From Flectonema sp. DT1601 (Eukaryota; Euglenozoa; Diplonemea; Diplonemida; Diplonemidae): a stretch of DNA of 64,000 bases. Positions within the stretch are counted from its first letter, which is position 1. Every line of letters begins with the position of its first letter. Made by a program: the position numbers and the translations under genes. This document shows, one piece after another, positions 54,307-62,471 of this stretch. The stretch lies in contig OZ025792.1 in NCBI GenBank assembly GCA_964019425.1, forward strand, positions 186,001-250,000, written 5' to 3'. Below the pieces are notes generated by a model. The model worked only from the letters and a program-made list of their open reading frames with translations. It was not told the DNA's origin and searched no databases.

Positions 54307-56154
54307 TCATTTCAAATTCCTTAAGCTCGTATGCAGTTCGCCTCTGTTAATGGATGAACAACCTTCTAGGAAATTACTTCCAACGGATTCCACATTCATG
54401 AGGGTTAAATCCAAGGAAGTTAGTGATGAACAATTTCTTAGAAAATTGTTTCCAACAACTGAAACATTACTGAGACTTGATAAGTCAAGAGATGTGAGGG
54501 ATGAACAAAAACACAGAAAATAGTCTCCTACAGCTGAAACACTGCTGAGGCCTGATAAGTCAACAGATTTGAGGGATGAACAAGAACACAGAAAATAGTC
54601 TCCAACAACTGAAACATTGCTGAGACTTGATAAGTCAAGAGATGTGAGGGATGAACAATAATATAGAAACTTGTCTCCAACAGCTGAAACATTGCTGAGA
54701 CATGATAAGTCAAGGGATTTGAGGGATGAACCAGAACACAGAAAATAGTCTCTAACAGCTGAAAACTTGCTGAGACATGATAAGTCAACAAAGGTGAGGG
54801 ATGAACAATAATATAGAAACTTGACTCCAACAGCTGAAACATTGCTGAGACTTGATAAATCAAGAGATGTGAGGGATGAACAAGAACACAGAAAATAGTC
54901 TCCAACAGCCATGACACTGCTGAGACTTGATAAGTCAAGAGATGTGAGGGATGAACAAGAACACAGAAAATAGTCTCCAACAGCCGTGACACTGCTGAGA
55001 CTTGATAAGTCAAAAGATGTGAGGGATGAACAATCACTTAGAAAATACTCTCCCACGGCTGAAATATTGCTGAGACTCGGTAAGTCAACAAAGGTGAGGG
55101 ATGAACAATTACGCAGAAAAGACTCTCCAACAGCTGAAATATTGCTGAGACTTGACAAGTCAAGAGATATGAGGGATGAACAATTACGCAGAAAATTGTC
55201 TCCAACAGCTGAAACACTGCTGAGACTTGATAAGTCAAAAGATGTGAGGGATGAACAATCATTTAGAAAATAGTCTCCAACAGCTGAAACACTGCTGAGA
55301 CTTGGTAAGTCAAAAGATGTGAGGGATGAACAATCACTTAGAAAATACTCTCCCACGGCTGAAATATTGCTGAGACTTGATAAGTCAACAAAGGCGAGGG
55401 ATGAACAATTACGCAGAAAAGACTCTCCTACAGCTGAAATATTGCTGAGACTTGATAAGTCAACAAAGGTGAGGGATGAACAATTACGCAGAAAAGACTC
55501 TCCTACAGCTGAAATATTGCTGAGACCTGATAAGTCAAGAGATGTGAGGGATGAACAATCACTTAGAAAATAGTCTCCAACAACTGAAACATTGCTGAGA
55601 CTTGATAAGTCTACAAATGACAGTGAATAGCAAGCTTGGAAGAAATTATTACCAACAGACGTGACGTATTGAAGACCAGGCAGACTGACCTTTATAACCT
55701 GACGAGACGAGTATAAGAAATCATCCAAAACGGTCGTGACTGAGGGTTCAGGGTTGCTGAATGAGATGTTCGTAACATCATCCTCGAACCACTCACTGTT
55801 AAACTGAAGACAGCCATCCGCAGCGAATGTGGGAGTATCAAGGCACAAAAACCCGTCCTGATCCCGTTCTCCTCGTAGGAATGCCTTCGCTCTCTTTGCA
55901 TCATCTGTGAACCATTCCAATCCAAACAAGCGCACCACCGATGCATCCAACAGCGAGCCGTCCTCCACTCCGTACGACACCAGTCGACTACCTGCTCGAA
56001 GCCGCGATCCTGCGAGAGAAAGCTCAAGAAAGTCAGTATCGGTACCCCACTCATTAGCTGCAACCTGCAATGCATCCTTCACGAGCGACTCTCCAGAAGC
56101 TGTGAAAATAACGTCAGGAAATCCTGTGTCTGGGAACGTAACCGAGAGTTGCAT
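54307..56154 (-). CDS. Leucine-rich-repeat protein with 23-residue (69-nt) repeats
   Basis: Single exon, 615 aa. Residues 1-75 look like a small ubiquitin-like or beta-grasp domain (MQLSVTFPDTGFPDVIFTAS ... VKDALQVAANEWG). From about residue 165 to 605 there are roughly 19 tandem 23-residue repeats of the form SLxxLDLSxLSNVSAVGxxFL with CSSL between units, an LRR of the BspA-like type with an unusual Ser-rich, aliphatic-poor consensus. No signal peptide, membrane anchor or kinase is seen, so a cytosolic binding scaffold is as likely as a surface role. DNA identity between repeats is high enough that the other frames are also long and open; these are shadows. Start taken at MQLSVTF, 19 nt after an acceptor-like CATTTTGTAG. 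Confidence 0.85.
   Translation of the reverse strand: MQLSVTFPDTGFPDVIFTASGESLVKDALQVAANEWGTDTDFLELSLAGSRLRAGSRLVSYGVEDGSLLDASVVRLFGLEWFTDDAKRAKAFLRGERDQDGFLCLDTPTFAADGCLQFNSEWFEDDVTNISFSNPEPSVTTVLDDFLYSSRQVIKVSLPGLQYVTSVGNNFFQACYSLSFVDLSSLSNVSVVGDYFLSDCSSLTSLDLSGLSNISAVGESFLRNCSSLTFVDLSSLSNISAVGESFLRNCSSLAFVDLSSLSNISAVGEYFLSDCSSLTSFDLPSLSSVSAVGDYFLNDCSSLTSFDLSSLSSVSAVGDNFLRNCSSLISLDLSSLSNISAVGESFLRNCSSLTFVDLPSLSNISAVGEYFLSDCSSLTSFDLSSLSSVTAVGDYFLCSCSSLTSLDLSSLSSVMAVGDYFLCSCSSLTSLDLSSLSNVSAVGVKFLYYCSSLTFVDLSCLSKFSAVRDYFLCSGSSLKSLDLSCLSNVSAVGDKFLYYCSSLTSLDLSSLSNVSVVGDYFLCSCSSLKSVDLSGLSSVSAVGDYFLCFCSSLTSLDLSSLSNVSVVGNNFLRNCSSLTSLDLTLMNVESVGSNFLEGCSSINRGELHTSLRNLK
54380..55650 (-). repeat. 69-nt tandem repeat inside the LRR gene
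   Basis: About 18-19 direct repeats, each with a GTGAGGGATGAACAA core and a GCTGAGACTTGATAAGTC core on the plus strand. Several neighbours differ at only a few bases, so the array is likely to vary in length between alleles. Confidence 0.9.
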
Positions 56155-56511
56155 TTTAACTCGCCCGAGTAACCTACAAAATGTGATGATGAATGGCTTG
56201 GAGTATGATGAGATTATAACGAACGTGCAAAACATGTTTCTTCAAACAGACTTCCCATTTTTTTGGTGCACAACGTAGTCCCAACCTATTGAAAATAACG
56301 CCACTATGGGCTTCTGATAATGTCATCTTCGCTGTTAAGTAAAATTGATAATTAGGCTTCGCTCTAAAAGAGGAAACAGATAAATCAAAAACAAACAGTG
56401 GCTAACTGTAGCCCTGAAAGCAAACGAACGAACAACATCAATCTGATGCAATGTTTAACTGTATCACATATCACTTTTGATTATTAACGTTCAAATACGA
56501 CCAATCATTTC
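56155..56511. other. Intergenic, no gene seen
   Basis: Leader of the LRR gene and trailer of the thioesterase gene. No structure noted apart from the acceptor-like site at the LRR start. Confidence 0.5.
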
Positions 56512-57105
56512 TTACGAAGAGCTGATCTTCCCAACCCACTCGATAAACTTTCCAAATTCTTGTGGATGTAGTTCGTGACCCATGTTGCTGTATTGATGAT
56601 ATTCAACTTCGTTTCCAAGTTTCTTGATAACTTCTCGTGACTCTACAGCCCATTCCAGACGGACTACCTGATCATCAAGTCCGTGGCATTGAAGAATAGG
56701 AAGATCCTTATCTGTTTCCTTCTTCTGAGGGATAGCTGATGGTTTCGGAAGGTATGATGACAAAGCAGCTACAGCAGTAACCAGCTCTCTGTTGCGAAGT
56801 CCTGTGTACAAAGACAATGCACCTCCTTGTGAAAACCCACAAAGGAGAATCTTATCAACGGATTCTCTTTCTTTTTTAATTAATTCAATTATGTGATCGC
56901 TGCTCTCATCAATTCCAACACACTCTTCATTAGCTCTTGAGTTTAATCCGACTATGTCGTACCAAGCATTCATTTTATATCCTGCGTTTAAAGTCACGGG
57001 CATGATAGGAGCAGTTGGTAGGACTACTTTCACACCAGGAAGTCTTCCATCTAATAATTCGCTCCAACCAGCGCCAGTGTCTCCCAAGCCGTGCATAAAT
57101 ATCAT
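56512..57105 (-). CDS. Acyl-protein thioesterase / lysophospholipase (APT1-like)
   Basis: 197 aa alpha/beta hydrolase of the APT1/APT2 family. Visible elements: oxyanion motif HGLGDTG near the start, NAWYDIVGL, nucleophile elbow GFSQGG (Ser), catalytic Asp in CHGLDDQVV and catalytic His in SNMGHELHP. These enzymes remove palmitate from S-acylated proteins and cleave lysophospholipids in the cytosol. The start is unsettled: the first ATG (MIFMHGLGD) trims the first strand. The frame is open upstream (HRGGQHNAT) to an acceptor-like ACAAAAAAACCACAG at about 57127, and I found no upstream exon with an ATG. So either translation begins at MIFMHG after trans-splicing, or a first exon is missed. Confidence 0.88.
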   Translation of the reverse strand: MIFMHGLGDTGAGWSELLDGRLPGVKVVLPTAPIMPVTLNAGYKMNAWYDIVGLNSRANEECVGIDESSDHIIELIKKERESVDKILLCGFSQGGALSLYTGLRNRELVTAVAALSSYLPKPSAIPQKKETDKDLPILQCHGLDDQVVRLEWAVESREVIKKLGNEVEYHQYSNMGHELHPQEFGKFIEWVGKISSS

Positions 57106-57126
57106 AGTCGCGTTATGCTGACCTCC

Positions 57127-58696
57127 TCTGTGGTTTTTTTGTGTGAGCTTTTATTAAGGGCCTTCTTAGTTGCCTACATTAAAAAGGTTTTTTCGCCGTT
57201 GCTTGTCACCCAACTTTTTATTTCTGTTGCCTGCTCCCCCCAAAAAAGATTTTCTTGTCTTGTGGGGTTGTGGGGACAATAACAACAAAACAGCAAACGT
57301 TGAGTTAGTGGCTACGCATGCTTGTGTTAGGGGCAGACTGGCTTAGCATTCCTAACAACTAGTAGTTCTGCACAAGTCAGCTGCAAAGAAGTCTGCAGAG
57401 AATTTTACAAGCTTCTATACAAAATGTCTGGTACAGAACACTTACGACGATATGTTACCACTATGGCAAGAAATGATACTCTGCTACCACAAAGCAGAAG
57501 ATTCTGAAGCATAGACATGAACAGCCTTAACTGTTGTTTATTATAGCATAGACGAGAAGTGCGTTGGGAATGCTTAAATACATTCGAGAAGTGACACTAA
57601 AAAAGGAATTGCAGCGGATTCAGAAGTAATTCGGAGTATTTAGGCAGGCTGCTGTTGCTGCGGCAGTGTTTACTGTTGAACTAGTGACACACGAAATAGA
57701 CAGATGTTCAAGGAAAATATGAGAAAAAAGAAACGGAACAAAAAAAAAAAAAAAAAAAAAAAAAACCGACACATACGGAGGGGATAATACTATGTCTTTT
57801 ACATTTGATACGTAGCTACGGCTCTGAACTTCTGTTTTTATTATTTTTTTTATTTGTTATGAATACCATGCCACGTCATTGACTGTTCTCATAGAAAACA
57901 ACACAAGACATGCCTTTATCACTACACTCTTGTGAACAAACAGTGACTGTTCTCATAGAAAACAACACAAGACATGCCTTTATCACTACACTCTTGTGAA
58001 CAAACAGTGACTGTTCTCATAGAAAACAACACAAGACATGCCTTTATCACTACACTCTTGTGAACAAACAGTGACTGTTCTCATAGAAAACAACACAAGA
58101 CATGCCTTTATCACTACACTCTTGTGAACAAACAGTGACTGTTCTCATAGAAAACAACACAAGACATGCCTTTATCACTACACTCTTGTGAACAAACAGT
58201 GACTGTTCCCAATGTTAAAAATACGCTGCACGAAAGTACTGTGTTTTACGTGAAGTGTTTTTAAAACTTTTTAAAAAACAGGCATGGTAACAAGAACATT
58301 AGAAAACATACTTTTAGTACCTGACATAGCATTACGCAACATTTTTATTATTTTTGATAAGTGTTTTTTCTATATAAAAAAAAACATAAAAAAATGAAAA
58401 TAACGAAAATTGAAACACAGAACCTTTTTTATCTTTTTTTTTTTTTTTTTTTAAGATAAAAATCACTCAGCCATAAGTGTTGGTATTCATCTGATTCTTA
58501 ATTTTTAGAAAAAAGAAGAAAAAAAAAAAAGGCTTTTAAAAATACGGCACTACTTAACTACCTTCGAAAGGTAATCTTCCAATACGCACCATAACTTTCC
58601 GCATATCGTTATCGGACGTACTCGCCCCAAGGCGACACTACTACCAAGGATTTGATTAGAGTAGTCTCTTTATTTTTATTTTTCAGGTTTGATGAG
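57127..58696. other. Intergenic region with tandem repeat and long A/T runs
   Basis: About 1.6 kb without a recognisable gene. It contains an A run of ~26 at 57740-57765, a 64-bp tandem repeat (listed separately), a T run at 58438-58452 and opposed A/T runs around 58376-58450. Confidence 0.6.
57881..58209. repeat. Minisatellite: five copies of a 64-bp unit
   Basis: Unit starts GACTGTTCTCATAGAAAACA and ends GTGAACAAACAGT. Copies begin at 57881, 57945, 58009, 58073 and 58137, with a partial sixth at 58201. The copies are identical by eye. No reading frame runs through it. Confidence 0.95.
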
Positions 58697-59827
58697 TCAT
58701 TCTCCCCGCGGAGGTAGCCTCGCCAGAATTTCATAATTCTTCCGAAACACTCGAATTAGTGTTTCTGAATATTTCATAAATGGTATATATGTCAAGTTTA
58801 TGATATTCTTAAGAGTAAAGCTGTATTTAAAGACATAAGAAGCTGTGAAAGCGGTCATTAAAAATATAATTAAAACTCTTCCGTCAGCATGTGGATCTTC
58901 CTGAGTAGCCATTGGTCTCAATCCCGTAAACGTAGGAACCGATTTTGAGGATTGTTTTTCGTAGTTTTTAATGAATTCTTTTAGTCGTGGTCGTCTGTCC
59001 ATTTCCACTTTGAGTTTTGCGTGTGACATGTGACTGACTAACAGAGACCAGATTTCTACACCGAGGATGCCAGTGTGCCATGAATCACCACTAGCTAATA
59101 AAATGTCTATCATTGAGTAAGCCTCCTGTTTATGGTTTTATTTACGTAATAATAACATTTATTGGAAGAGATCCAATCAAACCATACCTTGGCAAGAGTA
59201 ATTGCTTGAGCCTCACCAGCAACAACTCCTTTCAGCTTCTTCCGCGCGATTGCCTCTGCACCACTGAAGGAGCAATCACTCTTAAAGGTTCGCTGCGTTT
59301 ATTATATTAATGAACTACTAACTTCCCAAAGGAAAAGGAAAAGAGAAAAGGGAACGTTTCTGGCAACACAGTGCTTTCTGACAAGTAATAAAGATGCATA
59401 CCTGCCACAGTCCGATTGTTTTTGACATTTCTGCTCTGTGTGCTTTTCGACTTGGAGACACGTATCTCACATAGTTGAGGGAAGGAATTAACAATTTTCT
59501 AAGTTGAAGCGAATATGCCTGAGCCTCAGCCCTGCATTTTGGTGTTAGCCTATGCTGGATTGCGAGAGGACCTTCGCTGACACCACAGCTGATAACGTAA
59601 GAACAAATTTCTCTAAATCCAGTAATCTCAATGGCATCAACACCCTTCACAACTTCCTCATCGTAAATGAAAAGTGACGGCAACACTGCACTGTTATGAC
59701 AATTTACTATGATATCACACTTTATACCTGACTTCTCCAACACTTCCATTGCCGCAACACAGTCAGGTGATGATGCAGTTTGACCATAACAAGGTGGATT
59801 CACATGTAATTCCACTACTGCAGACAT
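58697..59827 (-). CDS. Metaxin/SAM37-like mitochondrial outer-membrane protein
   Basis: Three exons, 59402-59827, 59188-59292 and 58697-59125, all phase 0 (introns 109 and 62 nt), 319 aa. The N-terminal ~75 residues look like the thioredoxin/GST-N fold of metaxins (ELHVNPPCYGQTASSPDCVA, then AVLPSLFIYDEEVVKGVDAI). The middle is a GST-C-like helical part (EAYSMIDILLASGDSWHTG, GVEIWSLLVSHM). A hydrophobic segment near the C-terminus (VLIIFLMTAFTASYVFKY) could anchor it. Metaxin/Sam37 subunits work in the sorting and assembly machinery for beta-barrel proteins. The match is by pattern only, and a generic GST-like protein is the alternative. The ATG is 13 nt after an acceptor-like AATTCTTTAACAG. 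Confidence 0.6.
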
Positions 59828-59840
59828 TATTATTTAATAT

Positions 59841-59852
59841 CTGTTAAAGAAT
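59841..59852 (-). promoter_or_regulatory. Putative trans-splice acceptor of the metaxin-like gene
   Basis: ATTCTTTAACAG on the minus strand, 13 nt before the ATG. No upstream exon is needed by the protein. Confidence 0.35.
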
Positions 59853-60056
59853 TTGAGAAATTGTCAAAAATGCAATGCACCGATTAGTAAGATCAATAAT
59901 CAATACGTTTGATATAGTTAATTTTTTAATTCTTAAGAGATCAAGTGTGGTAACTTATATTTTAACTATGAAGATATCAGTACATTCACTCTGCAGCGGC
60001 TTTCACCGGAAGTCACTGAATTTAAGTATCAAAGGCAACGGCGAAATCTTCTTTTC

Positions 60057-60344
60057 TTAGTGTACAACTGGACGAATGGGTTCTGCCCTAACATCAGCAA
60101 GATTAATCGTTGAATCAATCGCCTCATCCATTAGTCCTACTGTAACAATATTATCTCCTCTAATAATATAAAGTCCGTAAGGTATTTGCTGTACTGCGTC
60201 ATCCAAACTGTACTCTCTCTCATATGCTTCTTCTAGTATTACATTTAATGTTTGATCGTAGCCTTTTAAGACGCCTACTAAATGTCTTCCCTCACAAGTA
60301 ATGACTGATACAACTTGATCAATGAATTCTTCGATAGCGCTCAT
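60057..60344 (-). CDS. LSM8: U6 snRNA-associated Sm-like protein LSM8
   Basis: 95 aa, single exon, the usual LSM8 length. The Sm1 motif is clear (VSVITCEGRHLVGVLKGYDQ, then LNVILEEAYER) and Sm2 follows (GLYIIRGDNIVTVGLMDEAI). The C-terminal NLADVRAEPIRPVVH closely matches LSM8 ends in other eukaryotes, separating it from LSM1-7. LSM8 defines the nuclear LSM2-8 ring that binds the U6 3' oligo-U and acts in splicing. The start MSAIEEFIDQVV is chosen over an upstream in-frame ATG because it fits the family. The leader has a run of A-rich CAAAA units. Confidence 0.95.
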   Translation of the reverse strand: MSAIEEFIDQVVSVITCEGRHLVGVLKGYDQTLNVILEEAYEREYSLDDAVQQIPYGLYIIRGDNIVTVGLMDEAIDSTINLADVRAEPIRPVVH

Positions 60345-60739
60345 TCTTATATTATTTTTTTTGTTTTGTTTTGTTTTTTTTTCCCCCTCTGTTTTCAAAG
60401 TATGTGGAATTTTGCGTAGGTTTTTCAAACAGTTAAAGTAAACTACCACAAGTTTGATTTACCGTCTCGCGTGGCTGTAATAAAAAAAAAGAAGATAAAT
60501 TTCTCCATAAATAGGAATCCGTCAACACCCTATTCAGTGTACGATAAATACTAAATCTGCAATACCAATACGCAGAACAGGACCAACCAGGAGGTCACTG
60601 CTGATAAATTGCAAAGGGATTGCCGATAACTTCAAACAGACATGTTGAGTACTAACACGTCAGTAATTAATAATGTCTACGAACAGTAGAGCACGAGTCA
60701 ATCTTACTTAGGTTACTACCTGTTATCTAAATCTTATGT
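60345..60739. other. Intergenic between LSM8 and ISY1
   Basis: LSM8 leader (acceptor-like TTTGAAAACAG near 60390) and ISY1 trailer. No gene seen. Confidence 0.5.
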
Positions 60740-61822
60740 CTACACATCTGAGGCTGGCGGTGGTGATGGAGACGTAGCGGGTATTGGTGAGGCTGATTCT
60801 TTGAGTGGTCCCTGAATGACCTTTTCATCTGCTGCCTGTGTTTATTATTTTATTTATTATTCATAATTTCTTTTCTTTTTTTTTGACTGTAGTGTGGCTG
60901 CACTACCTTAGTATCAATGCCTTCAAAGACACGTAAATACTTCAAACATAAAAGTTTATTATCGTAAAAACAACTTATGATGAAGTTGTTGCATTATAAC
61001 ATCAAGTGAGCAAAATGACACCCCACCATGACTACATCAACACCTTCGGGATTCGAGTAGGAGACAAGAAATGAAGAAATAACAAACCTGTAGCAGTTCT
61101 GATGTGATACCGTAGCGCTCAAGGAGTTGCCTTTTACGCTGTTCAAGAATTCGGTTTTCAACTTCCTTCTGTGAAGGAATGTGTTTTGCAGTGTTGTCAT
61201 CTTCTAAGACGTAATCGTAAGTATCTTCACCGTCAGCACCACGTAGCTTATGAGCTTCTCTAACTTCAGTAATCTTACGACTACGAGCCTTGTTTTCAGC
61301 ACGAGATTCTATGCGGAGAAGCTTGTCGTCCTCGTCTTCCTTAAAACCATAGTAATCAGGTGTTATTGATTTATACATGTCTGTACGAGTTCGCTTTACA
61401 GGACCTTGCGGCTCAACTTCAAACAATTCTCTTACTCCAGGGAGGTCTTTTGCTGCTCCAAAATAAGCGTAGCCACCACTTCCAGCTGGTCGATTTCCAG
61501 CAGCAATGTCGTCTTCTAAGATGGTGTGGTTGGGTCCTCCGAGAGAGCGAATTTGCCTTTCCCAATGCCGTTTTTCTCTGATTCTTTTATTTATTTCATC
61601 GTTGATTTCTCGTATTCTAAATTCTCCAAGAGAAACGTCTTGTATTGAAGTAATATTCTTTCTAATTTCTGATAATATCTGTTTACGGAATCCTTCACAA
61701 GCCCCCAAATCCCCGCAGTCAGATGCCCGAAATGGTCTTCTACCATCCTTCTTGTCAGATCCAGTTTGCAGTTTTAAATACTCACCCTGAATGTTTCCAC
61801 TATAGGCTTTCTCTTTAGGCAT
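60740..61822 (-). CDS. ISY1: Pre-mRNA-splicing factor ISY1
   Basis: Two exons, 61088-61822 and 60740-60835, phase 0, 276 aa. The intron is 252 nt, long for this window. The N-terminus has a typical ISY1 helical region (CEGFRKQILSEIRKNITSIQ, IREINDEINKRIREKRHWE, IRSLGGPNHT) with the family's conserved RxLGGPNY-like motif. The middle and C-terminus follow (YFGAAKDLPGVRELFE, then coiled RILEQRKRQLLERYGI), and exon 2 adds a short Ser/Pro-rich tail. ISY1 belongs to the NTC-related part of the spliceosome and helps position the substrate in the first step. The ATG is preceded by an acceptor-like AATATTTCACAG. Confidence 0.93.
60969..60990. other. Perfect hairpin in the ISY1 intron
   Basis: AACAACTT and AAGTTGTT form a perfect 8-bp stem around a 6-nt loop; on the minus strand it is followed by a short T run. 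It lies in the only mid-size intron (252 nt), which might host a small RNA, but no C/D or H/ACA boxes are convincing. Confidence 0.5.
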
Positions 61823-62471
61823 GTTATTATTCTGTTATATTTGATCTGTGAAATATTTTCATAAAAAAACAAATGAGAACGCCATCCGAAAAAAAAAGTT
61901 CTCTCCACACATATTATCGATTATGTTTCTATCCGAGGGGATAACCTAATACAATGATTAAATATAAAGCAACTTGAAACTGGCTAAAAGGAATATAGGG
62001 GTTAGGCCTGGTTGCAATGAAAAGAGACCAACAATTGGTTTTGATAAAATCCCATATGTGCTGTCGAATAGGGGATTCGGGGGGGGCACGTACTACTAAC
62101 TGAGGGGAGGTAAACTATTTTTGACCATATTATTAATAAAAGGAAGTTTTTTTGATCGACTTTTTTGTCGCAGCGTATCTTCAATCAGAAACTAACAATA
62201 AATATTTAATTCCTATTTAAAATTGTAGAACACTATAATTTGGTTACCGAGACCTAAAGCACACTTCCTTCAAACTGATATGAGCTACCTGATGCACGGT
62301 AAACACGAAGGGTGATACCCCAAGCAAGTGAAACTTACTTTTTTTTGATTTACAACTGCGGTACCGATCTCAAGTAACATTTATGTGTTTCAGTCATTTC
62401 TTTTTTTTTTTTTTTTTTTTTTTTTCCAGGTTGGTGTTGAATTTTTAATTCTCTGACAGCGACGATAACAT
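61823..62471. other. Intergenic between ISY1 and CLP1
   Basis: About 0.65 kb. T run of ~25 at 62401-62425, otherwise AT-rich. No gene seen. Confidence 0.5.

Noticed and set aside
54528-55573. Long open frames in other phases and on the plus strand within the LRR gene
   Set aside because: A 69-nt period keeps all frames in register, so one open unit gives long open shadows.
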